NCBI GenBank assembly: GCA_002104905.1
Contig: MCFE01000361.1
Span: 23,327 to 87,326 of the forward strand
Direction: 5' to 3'
DNA from: Basidiobolus meristosporus CBS 931.73
Lineage: Eukaryota; Basidiobolomycota; Basidiobolomycetes; Basidiobolales; Basidiobolaceae
DNA length: 64,000 nt
Part shown: positions 53,206-64,000 of the stretch, one piece after another
How positions within the stretch are numbered: the stretch's first letter is position 1
Layout: each line of letters begins with the position of its first letter
The notes under the pieces: generated by a model
Seen by the model: the letters and a program-made list of their open reading frames with translations, nothing else
What the model was told of the DNA's origin: nothing
The model's database searches: none
Translations under genes and position numbers: made by a program

Positions 53206-56125
53206 TGTGCATTGATTAGATATTACCCCTTTTTCAAACTCCTTACTTTCTGACTCACACAATGTACTTACACTCCATGCATTCAAGTTGGTTTATATCC
53301 ATAAAATCTTCAGCCAAAGCTTAATTGCCAACTATACTAGCCTAAACAAGTTTCTATACCCAACACTAACCTTGAGCCCAGCCTATCTCTCAACAAGTAA
53401 CACCAAAAGAATTCACCATTCAATAAGCTAATTGGCCATAATGCCCTTTTTCCATGACTTTGGCAGGGACACTATGGCAATATGCCATAGTTGATTCACT
53501 AGTTTCATAATGCCCTTTTTCCATGACTTTGTCAGGAACCCTATGGCCATACACCATTAGTCATCCATTGGTTTCCATACATTCTGGTCTTCAGCTGGCA
53601 CTGTAAGGTTTAGCATCTAATCTACAACTCATTGCAGTAGTTCCTAATATTATTCAAGTGTACTCTCTTGATCACTGCTCTTGAAGAGGTGCTGCAACCT
53701 CTTGGTGTGCCTGTTACCATTCTCAATCTAATTATTGGCATTGAAATAGTCTTCTGAGTTCTGGCATAGCTGCTTTCCTGCCAATGCAATATCCACTCTG
53801 TCTAGGATAGTTGACATGGAGGCCATGATAGAGAAACTACCTCTCTGTGAAAGCTCATCTACCTCATTATAGTGTAGCTCAACTGGCAGCTGATGCTCCT
53901 ATGGTATGCTGAGCTTAGGGTGATGGCATGCCAGACTTTGTATGACCTGTTCAATATTAGCCTGCACTTTATTACAGCACTCAATAGCTTCATAGATCTT
54001 AAATATCTTTAGAATTTTAGCGCTAGGCTAAAATATGACAGTCTTTCCCTCTCATGCTGTGATAGAGTTTTTTGTGGGCTTTATCTTTAAGCATTGTTGT
54101 TGTGCTTCAAAGACTGAACAGCATTCTTATACAAATACATTGGGGAACAGGTCAATTCTGGTCTGTTGCATTGAGCTACTTTGAATCCTTCTTTGCAGCC
54201 TAGATACTGTGCTTTCTATATGCAATGTTGATTGCTCCACACTAATTATCCACCCATCTTGTCACAGCACTTTGCTGTGGCTTCTCTGGGCAAATGAATA
54301 TATCTTATCAGCCACTAGGCATAATTGTCTCATTTATGCTCTGGGATGAGCTGACAACATATTTACTAATTCTGTATGTGGGGATGTTAGGGTGAACACT
54401 TGTTGGTTGTCCACCAAAGATACTTCATTTGCTACATTATCATTTTCCTGTGCACTATGGTCAGCTTGCAGCTTTGCAGAGATGCTCAATCCCTTATTTG
54501 ACTGAGCACATGGAGAACCAAATAATTACCATCAGTGGTCACACTGTCAACATGGCCTTCTTTGGATGTAGCCCCTCTGATTGTATAGAATTACAAAGCA
54601 AGCTGTTGTCCAGCAGTTATTCTGCTGTTGCTTATAGGAGGTTTTGGATGGGAGCCAGCCTCCTTTGCATAATTTATGGCTGCAAATATATAGAAGTAAA
54701 TCAAACCAATGGGAGATATTAATGCAGTTATAAAGTATATGTAGTGCCACAGCTTTACTGATGGTGCATACTTTGGTTGGTCCCCATTGAGTCTTTCATT
54801 CATATATGTGTAATTTCTGAAGTACAAACTGTCCCAAACTCACATAGGTACTCACAATAAGTGATATAATGGCATGATGTTATGGAGTGTCAAGCTGTAT
54901 GCCACCACATCAAGACTACTGTGACCCAATACTGTAATGGAAGGGAAGAAGACAATATGACAAACCCAAAAAGCATCTCAGCCATCAACCTTGCACACAG
55001 TATAGTATGAGTTACAAGGATTGCAGTCAATGTTTTACTACACAAGAAATATTTCAGCATTGATCAGTCACTGCAGTACTAAAAGTGTCTTGTCAGCCAC
55101 CTTGTATCTACAATAGCAACTAGGTGCACCTGTCATCTTGTGTTACAAGTCTTGGTATAAGAGTTGTAGAGGAATTGGGAGTTTAGCTAGTAATAAATTC
55201 ACTAAAACTTGAACTGATTTTTATTGAGGCTTCAGCAGCTCCTTATATACATTTTTGCCAGATCAATTGCTGACTAATTGTATCTCCTAATGCAGATTGT
55301 GGCTGACAACTCATCTGATTGCAACATCATCGCCCAATAAGATCCTACTTGACTAAAAGCTGATCTTACTTAAGCATTTAAGCGGCAGATCATAACACGT
55401 GTACAAACTGGGTTCAGTGAGCTTATGATTCCATTGAGCTCACCTCAGCCTTCTGGATATGGCATGCGAAGTGATAGCATGGATGAAGGAGGCTTAATAA
55501 TGGATTGTAAGCCTATCTCCCCTCACAAGGGTATCCTGCTTGAAACTGGCATAATTCTTGTATGCAATGAGTAAGTCCTGTAAGAAAAGTGTGGACAACA
55601 CCTTACAGAGTCAAGGGGGCCCAAAATGCATTTCCTGGTAAATGATACAATGTTGTAGGTAGAAAATTGGGATGTATCTACAAATAACAGTAATGGGGGT
55701 TTCAAGGATTTACTGCCAGTTCTTGCCAAAATCATCCTTGGATGTAGCTTACCACGCATCTTCTACAAATGTTCAACCATCATGTAGCTAGCAACATATG
55801 ACCCAGAAGCCATTTTAATGCTAGAATGTATCGACAGTTGCATGGCATTAACATCACCAATGTCATAGCTGCTACGTGTCTTACTTGTCAGGAATTGACC
55901 ACCAAAGGCAGACAACACTGCTTGCACTCTAGATGTATTTCTCTGAATCCCTGTCTAAGGAAACAGTCCAACAAACAGAGTGAAGATATAAAATACTGCA
56001 CTCAGTTTCATTCATGTAGATCACTTTCAGTACATTTATGGCAATTGCTGCAAAATACTAAGAAGCAAGGGCTACTTTGAAGGTATGTAAAACCATGCCT
56101 TTGCCTCTGCACTTGATGGATTCTC
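53206..56125. mobile_element. Degenerate Tnp2/CACTA-like DNA transposon, copy 2
   Basis: Diverged counterpart of copy 1. 53,990-55,050 aligns with 35,690-36,960 in the same order, and 55,110-55,790 with 36,990-37,385. It extends further right with + strand remnants (GFKDLLPVLAKIILGCSLPR; then about 55,830-56,080 with CLTCQELTTKGRQHCLHSRC, a Cys-rich stretch). A solo Gypsy LTR (55,141-55,397) splits it. No intact frame. 53,206-53,600 contains nothing I can assign. Confidence 0.45.
55141..55397 (-). mobile_element. Solo LTR of Gypsy family 1, short (257-bp) subtype
   Basis: TGTTACAAGTCTTGGTATAA..GCGGCAGATCATAACA, lacking about 110 bp relative to the 368-bp LTR (CCTACTT joined directly to GACTAAAAGCTGATC). 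The flanks CTTG and CGTG are compatible with a 4-bp duplication with one change. Confidence 0.85.
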
Positions 56126-57012
56126 TGTTACAAGTCTTGATATAAGAGTTGTAGAGGAATACGGAGTTTATCTAGTATTGTATTCACTAAAGCTTGAACT
56201 GATTTTTATTGAGGTTCTTGCAGCTCCTTATATACATTTTGCCAGGTCAATTGCTGACTAATTGTATTTCCTAATGCAGATTGTGGCTGATGACTCATTT
56301 GATTGCATCATCATTACCCAATCAGATCCTACATTGACATCTATTCCTGTCTGATAAGGATCTGCTGATTCATCTGCTGACTAATGCCACTTGATTTGAT
56401 AGATAACACTGATATACTGATAGTCTAAACATATAACTAATTGATTTGAATAAACAGTTATCTAACTTAAACACACAAGCAGTAGATCATTACATTCTCC
56501 CCTACTAAAGTTGAGAGGGTTCTTCTGAATCTCTTTTCTTGTGAAACTAAAATTTTGATGGATCAGTATTGTCAGCAAGTCTTGCAAGCTTGAATCTGTC
56601 TTTATGAACTAAATCTTCCAAGAAGATATTCCCTAGTTTGCTCACTAGTTGGTAAGTTGCAAATGGACATTCTCTGATGATCTTAATAGGTCCTGTCCAT
56701 TATGGCTCAAGCTCCTTCTGAGTATTTTTTCTGAGCAATACAAAGTTCTTAACTGTCAATGATTCCCCTGATATAGTCTTATAAAATCTCTGCTTCATCT
56801 TTTCTGCACTTTCAGATACTTTGGCCTATGCCTCTTGACATCTTTGTTCCAGCTACTGGTGTCTACTTGGCTGACTAAGTTCATCTTCTAAGGCATCTGT
56901 AAGCTTTGCTTGTGTGAGATCTTCTGGAATCCTTGGTTCACATTCATACACTAAGTAAAATGGCAATTGTTGGGTGGTGCTGCGTACTCTAACTCTGCAT
57001 GCAAAGAGTACT
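56126..57012 (-). pseudogene. Gypsy family 1 relic G: 3' LTR and pol end
   Basis: LTR 56,126-56,494 (TGTTACAAGTCTTGATATAA..AGATCATTACA), then the C-terminal end of integrase/pol on the minus strand to about 57,012, parallel to 48,097-48,610 of element D. Truncated where element E starts. Stops present. Confidence 0.87.
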
Positions 57013-57382
57013 TGTATTATGATCTGCCGGTTGAATGTTTAAGTAAGATCAGTTTTTAGTCAAATCAATTAGTATATGTTTAGATTATCAGTATATCAGT
57101 ATTATCTATGAAGTCAGTAGTATTAGTCAGCAAATGAATCAGCAGATCCTTATCAGATAGAGATAGATATATTAAGTGGGATCTTATTGGGTGATGATGA
57201 TGCACTCAAATGAGTCATCAGCCACAACCTACATTAGGAAATACAATTAGTCAGCAATTGATCTGGCAAAATGTATACAAGGAGCTGCTGGAACCTCAAT
57301 AAAAATCAGTTCAAGTTTTAGTGAATACAATACTAGCTAAACTCTCAATTCCTCTACAACTCTTATACCAAGACTTGTAACA
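57013..57382 (+). repeat. 5' LTR of Gypsy element E
   Basis: It is the inverse of the element D LTR with a few changes. The start TGTATTATG has two extra bases relative to TGTTATG. Confidence 0.9.
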
Positions 57383-57440
57383 TTGGTAGCAGCAAAAACC
57401 AGAAACCTCCCTCCTGAAGAAAGAAGAAACCACCCTCAAG

Positions 57441-60400
57441 ATGTTGGACAATCAAGAATGGAAGAATGCCATGCAGCAAATCCTGGCCCAACAGCAACAG
57501 CTACTCCAGATCCTCAGCCAACAGCAACAAGGAATGACTACCATGGCTCAGAGTCAGCAAAGCCCTGTCAAGAGCAACTTTAGTGTGAAGGTCAACCGGT
57601 ACCATGGCAGAGTCAATGAAAACCTGGGAACTTGGCTCTTTCAGATTGAAGAAGCTTTTAAAGCTAAAGGAATTGCTCCAGAGAGCAAGTTGCATTATGC
57701 AGCTTCTTACCTGGCAGATGAAGCTTTACAGTGGTACCACAACAAGATCAGGTCAGCTACTATGATGGGATGCTCTGCAATCTCTACCTGGGATGAGTTT
57801 GTGTCAGAAATTCAGGATGCTTTTGAACCTCCACACCAGATGACACTACTAAGAAGGAAGTTAAAGACACTCAGACAGAAAGGAATGGTGCAAGAATACA
57901 TCTATGAGTACAGATGTCTACTTGGACAAGTTGAAAGAATAGACCCCTTGGATCAAGTTGAATACTTTATTGATGGGCTGAAAGAAAGAACTCGCAAGGA
58001 AGTCAATTACCAAAGACCTCAGACTATTGAAGAAGCCATCAAGATTGCCATTGACTATGACTCAGCTATGTATGGAGTTGGGAAGCCTACAGTGACTAAT
58101 CAGAAAGGCTAAAATCATTATGAAAGAAGACAATCAGAAGCAGTACCAATGGAAATAGACGCTATGCAGAAGAATCCCTCCTCAGAAGAATGCAAGAAGA
58201 GAGGACTTTGCTTCAATTGCCACCAGCAGGGACATATTGCAAAGTACTGCCCTCAGAGAAGAAATGGACACCAGCCAACAAGAACCTTCAGCCATATTGA
58301 GTCCCATGAACACAGTAATGTGGAAGATGAGCTTGAAGAAGACTCGGAACTCACCTTCCATATGACAGAAGAGTACTTGTCTCAAATAACTTCAAACTTA
58401 GGGAAGTTATTATACTTGAATGGAGTAATCAATGGAGTACCTGCCAAGATCATGACTGACTCAGGAGCATCACATGAGTACATGTCAGAGCAATTTGCTT
58501 TGAAAGCTGGAATCAACTCAGAACCTACCAAATCAACGTCAGTTTCCACAGCTGATGGGAACTCCCATATAATCAACCATATTACCCAGCCAGTAAGAAT
58601 GAAGATCAATGACTATGAAGAAGACCTACAGGCTTATATATTTGGGAACTGCAAGTTTGACCTTGTACTTGGAGAAACCTGGCTATTTTGTTGTAATCCA
58701 TCAATCAACTGGAGAACCCATGCTACTCAGATCCAAAAAGACAACAAGACCTATGAGCTATTACCTGCCATGCTGGATTTCAACTTGGTCAATTCCAGTG
58801 TGTGTGAGACAAGTGAACTTAGCAAGACCCAGTTCTGCAGAGCACTTAGAAAAGGTACTGAGATGTTCCTCATGGCTGTATTACAGGAAGATTCCTCTAC
58901 CCCAGCACCCCAGCAGGTCCAGACTCTCTTGAAGAAATATTCAGACGTGTTTCCAGATGAGCTTGTAAGCCTACCACCAGTCAGAGACGTGGATCATGCC
59001 ATTGACACAGGAGATAGCCCTCCAGTGAGCAAGACACCTTACAGAATGAGTCCATTGGAATTGGAGGAAATGAAGAGACAAATTGATCAGCTATTGGAGC
59101 AAGGATACATCAGGCCCAGCCAGTCACCCTGGGGAGCACCAGTGCTTTTTGTGAAAAAGAAGGATGGAACACTTAGGATGTGCATTGACTACAGAGCCCT
59201 GAACTCAGTTACCATCAAGAATAAGTACCCCATACCTTGGATTGATGAGCTTTTAGACCAACTTAATGGAGCCACTATTTTCAGCAAGATTGACCTCATG
59301 TCAGGATACAACCAGATTAGGGTGAAGCCAGAAGACATCCCAAAGACAGTATTCAGGACCAGATATGGACATTACAAGTACTTAGTCATGAGTTTTGGCC
59401 TCACTAATGCCCCTGTAACATTCATGACACTGATGCAGACTGTCTTTCAGGAGGACTTAGACCAGTTTGTGATAATCTACCTGGATGACATATTGATATA
59501 CAGCAAGACGGAAGAGGATCATGTAGTGCACATTGAAAAGGTCTTGAAGAAACTAAGAGAGAACAAGCTATATGGCAAGCTAGCCAAGTGTGAATTCTTC
59601 AAGGAGCACGTTGAATACCTGGGACACATAGTGACTAACACAGGAGTAACCTTAGACCCAAAGAAGGTGGAAGTAATCAAGAATTTGAAGCAGCCCCATA
59701 GCATATCAGAACTCAGATCCTTCCTTGGAACGGTTTCCTATTATTGGAGATTTGTCAAGTCATTTGCAAGTATTGCAGCCCCTTTAACTGATATCCTCAA
59801 GAAAGACAATACCTACAAGTGGGACATAGCTTGTGAGACTGCCTTCCAGACGCTCAAGAATGAACTTGCTAAGCTGCCAAGCCTAAGAATACCAGACTTC
59901 AGAAAAGAGTTCACTCTGTGCACAGATGCTTCAGATTATGCAATTGGTGGAGTGCTGAGTTAAAAACACAAGGGAAAGGACTACCCTGTTGCCTTTGAAT
60001 CCAAGAAACTGAACTCAGCAGAACAAAACTATCCAGTCCATGAGAAGGAGATGCTTGCTATAATACTCTGATTGAAGACATGGAGATGCTATATTGAAGG
60101 AGTCAAATGCCCTGTGAAGACTGATCATGCTTCCCTCAAGTATATATTTACTCAGAAGGTACTCTCTAGAAGAATGACAAGATGGAGTGAATACATTCAG
60201 CAATTTGACCTGGAGATTGTCTACTGCCCAGGAAAAAACAACACGGTTGCTGATGCCTTATCAAGATTAGATCAAGTTGCACAACTCAACTTGGTGCATG
60301 AATCAGATTGGCCTAGCCTATTACCAAAGTACTTGGAGGACCAAGCCATTCCTAAAGAGGTGGATGAAGATATCAAGAAGATAATCCGTGATGAAGCCAG

Positions 60401-61573
60401 CAAGTTTGTTGTACAGAATGAAACACTGTACCAAATTGTCAATGGAAGCCCTATTGCCTATTGTCCTTATGTTGCTTGCCTGGATTTAATAGATAAGCTA
60501 CATTATGGATATGGACATCTTGGAATTGAAGGAACCTATAGCCTTGTGAAAGCCAGAGCATGGTGGCCCAGAATGAAACAAGACATTGAGAAGCTAGTAA
60601 AAACATGCCCAAACTGCCAAATCAATCAAGGCCAGCTACAAAGAATTGCCAAACTCTTCCCTTTGGAGCCTGTAAGACCATCTGAGAGATGGGGAATTGA
60701 CTTTATTGGAAGACTGCCAACTACCAGGAAATGCAACTGTTGGATCCTAGTAGCAATTGACCATGCCACTAAATGGCCAGTTGCTAAAGCTGTACCAATA
60801 GCCAGTGAACAAGAAGTTGCAAGTTTCATTTACCATGAGATCCTGATGAAGTTTGAATGCCCTGTGGAGATCTTATCTGATAGAGGAGCAAACTTTATGG
60901 CAAAGACATTAGAGGCTTACCTGGAAATGCAGCAGATCAGACACTTGAAAACCTTGGCATATCACCCCAGAACTAATGGAGTCACTGAGCGGTTTAATGG
61001 ATTATTTGGAAAAATGCTGACCAAGTATGCAAATGGAGTTGTCAGTAGATGGGATGAGTATATAGATCAAGCACTCTTTGCATGCAGAGTCAGAGTACAC
61101 AACACCACCCAGCAATCACCATTTTACTTAGTTTATGGATGTGAACCAAGGATTCCAGGAGATCTCACACAACCAAAACTTACAGACACCTTAGAAGATG
61201 AACTCAGTCAGCCAAGTAGACACCAGCAACTGGAACAAAGACGTCAAGAGGCACAGACCAAAGTATCTCAAAGCGCAGAAAAGATGAAGCAGAGATTTGA
61301 TAAGACTATAGCACCAGAAGCATTGACAGTTGGGAACTTTGTATTGCTAAGAAACAACACTTGGAAGAAGTTTGAGCCACAATGGACAGGACCATTCAAG
61401 ATCATCAGGAATGTCCATTTGCAACTTACCAGCTGGTGGACAAACAAGGCAATATCCGGGAAGACTTAGTGCATAGGGACAGACTCAAGCTTGCAAGACT
61501 TGCTGATAATACTGAACCATCAAGATATTGGTATCACAAGAAAAGAGATTCAGGTGAACCCTCTCAACTTTAG
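57441..61573 (+). pseudogene. Gypsy gag-pol polyprotein of element E
   Basis: Nearly identical to element D. Gag 57,441 (MLDNQEWKNAMQQILAQQQQ), zinc knuckle [14 protein letters not shown], protease [16 protein letters not shown] with [15 protein letters not shown], RNase [15 protein letters not shown], integrase with LSDRGANFMAK and TERFNGLFGKM. It is broken differently from D: stop TAA after TNQKG (58,110-58,112; Tyr in D), stop TAA after GGVLS (59,961-59,963; Gln in D), stop TGA near 60,070 (Cys in D) and a frameshift near 61,410, after which the frame continues at 61,382-61,573 (CPFATYQLVDKQGN). Inactive. Confidence 0.93.
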
Positions 61574-61596
61574 TAGGGGAGAATGTTATGATCTGC

Positions 61597-61831
61597 AGGG
61601 AGGGTTTCTCAATATTCAGTAGCATTCTGTAACAGTTTCAGGGTTCATACATAATGCTTGGTAATAGTGCTTATTTGATCCTGACTATAGGGGAATAATC
61701 ATAAGATCATATATCTGGAGAAAGCGGCAAAGTTAAGGCAGCAAATAAGTCCTACAGTGACTAAGACTAGTCTAAATTGTTAAGTAAATTTTTAGCTGCT
61801 GAATGATACCAAATAGTCCAATATTTCAACA
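61597..61831 (-). repeat. 3' LTR of Copia element C
   Basis: On the + strand it ends CCAATATTTCAACA, the same terminus as the LTR at 38,690-38,862. The left border is set only by the break in element E, as no second full copy is available. Confidence 0.7.
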
Positions 61832-61845
61832 CTCCCCCTCAACTA

Positions 61846-64000
61846 AATAATTTCTTAATCCCAATTTCTCTCTAAGGATCTCAAACTGTGGCCTAGCTAG
61901 TGGTTTTGTCAATATGTCTGCCACCATTTTGTCAGTTGGGCAGTAAACCAGCTCCACTAAGTTATTCTCTACAGCTTCCCTCACAAAGTGATGCTGTATA
62001 TCAATGTGCTTAGTTCTGGCATGAATAGTAGGATTTCTAGCTAATGAAATACAACTTTGATTATCCTTATAACTACATGTTGGCTCACCTGAATTAAAAC
62101 CTAAGTCTTTGAGTAATTTTGTAGCCCTACAGCCTCCTTAGTTGCTTGACATGCAGCCATATATTTGGCTTCAGTTGTAGATAGTGCCACAGTTGGTTGT
62201 TTCTTGCAATTCCAAGCAATAGCTGCACCAGCATATAGAAATACATAGCCTGTGGTACAGTGTCTGTCAATCAGATCCCTACCCCAATCTGAATCACTAT
62301 AACCATCAAATTTTTGCCTATTAGCTGCTCCAGAGTATTCCAGTACCATATTTATGGTACCTTGTAGATATCTGAAAATCTGCTTAACTGCTTCAATTTG
62401 ATCTGATCCATAATTCTGCATGAGTTGACTGACTATTCCAACTACTACTGCAATATCTAGATGTGTAGACACCATCAAGTACATTAGGATACCAGCCATT
62501 GATTGATAGGGAAAGTTTTGGTCCATATTTGAGCCGTTTTCATCTATAACTGGCTGAGATTTGCTTAATTTCAGTCATTGTCCATAGGGGTTGCTGCAGG
62601 TTTGCAATTTTTCATTTTGAAGCATCTAACAATGTCCCTGATATACTTAGACTGATTCAGCACAACTTTATGCATAGGTATGTCAAATTTGACCTCAATT
62701 GCAAGAAAATAGCTCAATTTTCCAAGATCTTTCATCTCAAACTTGCTGAAGAGATCTGATTTTGTCTGTTTAAGTGCCTCTTGATCACTTGTAGCTATAA
62801 TTAGGTTGTCCACATAAAGAACTAGGATGATCACACCCTTTTTGAGCTGTTTCACATAAATACTGTGATCTGCAGTGCTACAAGAGAACCCAACTTCCTC
62901 TAGAGATGTGTCAATCTTGTTATACCATGCTCTGGGGGCCTGCTTAAGCCCATACAACAATTTTCTAAGTTTGCACACCTTATGGGGGCCTTTTGGATTG
63001 GTAAAACCTTCTGGTTGCTTCATATATATAGTTTCTTGCAAGTCCCCATTTAGAAAGGCTGTTTTGACGTCCATTTGGTGTAGATCTAGACTGTGTACAG
63101 CTGCCAGGGCTAGAACTGTACTAATAGAGTTAAACTTGGCAACTGGAGCAAATGTTTCCTTAAAGTCTAGTCTCTGGATCTGAGAATATCCTTTAGCTAC
63201 CAATCTAGCCTTGTACTTATCAATGGCACCATTTAAGGTTATCTTGATCTTGTAGACCCATCTACATCCTATTGGCTTTCTCCCATTTGGTAAATCTACC
63301 AGTTCCCAAGTTTTTGCCTTGATCAGTGATTGGTACTCCTCCTGCATGGCTTGTTGCCACTTAGTTGCATCTAGACCTTGCATTGCCTGTTCCAGATTCT
63401 GAGGTTTGTCACATAAGGCAAGATAAGCTTCTTCATGATCATTGGATATCTGCCACCACAATCCAGGGGCATTTCTTATTATGGTAGATCTCCTAACTGG
63501 GAAAATCTGTTCTGATCTGGAATTGGTAGAAGTATCTTCCATCTCTGGCTGGATTTGGTACGTATCTTCTTCATTTGTGTTGATTGCATCCTCAAGCAGC
63601 TGGCCAATGATTTCTGTGGCTTTCTGATTTGAATTCTCCTCAAATACAATGTCCCTGCTCTTGATCAGCTTCTGAATTTTGCCATCATACACTCTATACC
63701 CTTTAGTATCTTCACAATACCCAAGAAAGATCCCTTTCCTACTCATTGGTTCCAACTTTGAGCATTTTTTGTCAGGGATGTGATAAAAAACATCACTGCC
63801 AAAGATCCTGAGGTGCTGGAGATCTGGTTTTTTGCATGTATATGCTTCAAAGGGTGTAAAATCACGTAGTGCTGTTGTTGGGCATCTGTTCTTGATGTAT
63901 ACAGCGGTAGCAACAGATTCAGCCCAAAACTTGTAGTCCATTCCCTTATCCTGTAGCATAGATCTGTCCCATCTCTACTATTGTTAGATTTGCACGTTCT
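61846..64000 (-). pseudogene. Copia family 2 pol (integrase end, RT, RNase H), partial
   Basis: From the right edge: integrase C-terminus (DYKFWAESVATAVYIKNRCP, FGSDVFYHIPDKKCSKLEPM, IFLGYCEDTKGYRVYDGK), RT (GCRWVYKIKITLNGAIDKYK, RLDFKETFAPVAKFNSI, MDVKTAFLNGDLQETIYMKQ, LYGLKQAPRAWYNKID, LVLYVDNLIIATSDQ) and RNase H (GYSDSDWGRDLIDRHCTTGY, VALSTTEAKYMA). Stops after PMDND (62,571) and in the linker break it. The RT box is YVDN in place of YVDD, so the copy is inactive. Further C-terminal sequence (STKHIDIQHHFVREAVENNL-type) is read to about 61,870. Confidence 0.9.

Larger units (their letters stand above)
57013..61596 (+). mobile_element. Gypsy family 1 element E
   Basis: 5' LTR 57,013-57,382 (TGTATTATGATCTGCC..CTTGTAACA), primer-binding-like TTGGTAGCAGCAAAAACC, polyprotein to 61,573, polypurine tract AGTAGGGGAGAA and only the first 13 bp of the 3' LTR (TGTTATGATCTGC, 61,584-61,596), where Copia family 2 element C begins. 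The left flank is the same-family relic G, in the opposite orientation. Confidence 0.9.
61597..64000 (-). mobile_element. Copia family 2 element C (3' part; runs off the window)
   Basis: 3' LTR about 61,597-61,831, polypurine tract CTCCCCCTC (+ strand view) at 61,832, then pol on the minus strand to the window end. It interrupts the 3' LTR of element E after 13 bp. The 5' half lies outside. Confidence 0.85.

Noticed and set aside
53206-53600. Tandem GCCCTTTTTCCATGACTTTG repeat near 53,445 and 53,510
   Set aside because: Only two units of about 60 bp, interesting locally but with no sign of a satellite or regulatory array.
1-64000. CRISPR array, bacterial operon or phage features
   Set aside because: The introns, eukaryotic gene families and LTR retrotransposons exclude a prokaryotic origin, and no regularly spaced short repeats occur.

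Overview
The window looks like nuclear DNA of a filamentous fungus, most probably a basidiomycete; a rust fungus is a reasonable guess but is not proven. The genes carry many short introns (about 50-110 bp, GT..AG). They include a fungal-type END3, and also TBCK and a BORCS5-like BORC subunit, both of which are missing from budding yeast. Long tracts of nested LTR retrotransposons follow.

Positions 1-17,861 form a compact gene island of eight genes with intergenic gaps of 60-500 bp. In order they are: a partial acidic protein of unknown function (-); END3, an EH-domain endocytic protein (-); ROK1, a DEAD-box ribosome-biogenesis helicase (+); TBCK, a pseudokinase-TBC-rhodanese protein (-); an NAD(P)-binding Rossmann/SDR-like protein (-); FAU1, 5-formyltetrahydrofolate cyclo-ligase (+); an unrecognised 1,341-residue helical protein encoded without visible introns (-); and a BORCS5-like lysosome/vacuole-positioning protein (+). 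END3/ROK1, SDR/FAU1 and the 1,341-aa gene/BORCS5 are divergent pairs that probably share promoters. ROK1/TBCK and FAU1/1,341-aa are convergent. The set is housekeeping, with a membrane-traffic bias (END3, TBCK, BORCS5).

From about 18,200 to the end I see no host gene, only transposable elements in several layers. Copia family 1: relic A (+, 18,911-26,309) contains a complete but decayed element B (-, 20,348-25,379), and both carry extra solo LTRs of their own family. A deleted chromodomain Gypsy element (26,310-29,276) sits in relic A. A 4,155-bp PIF/Harbinger element (29,371-33,525) sits inside another Copia LTR, and a 734-bp palindromic foldback of its own family sits inside its transposase gene. 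Two diverged copies of a Tnp2/CACTA-like DNA transposon lie at 33.8-37.4 kb and 53.2-56.1 kb. Gypsy family 1 supplies two near-identical elements, D (-, 47,719-52,656) and E (+, 57,013-61,596), each apparently inserted into an older copy of the same family. A second Gypsy family (42.9-45.7 kb) and a second Copia family (37.4-38.9 kb and 61.6 kb to the end) complete the region.

Target-site duplications can be read for several insertions, so the order of events can be reconstructed. Most retroelement DNA is visibly poor in CpG, whereas the accessory ORF of the Harbinger element is CpG-rich. All retroelement polyproteins are broken by stops, frameshifts or lost catalytic residues. The most novel points are the foldback-in-Harbinger structure with its uncharacterised divergent accessory protein, the repeated same-family nesting, and an ATG-only first exon in the BORCS5-like gene that creates an N-myristoylation signal by splicing.
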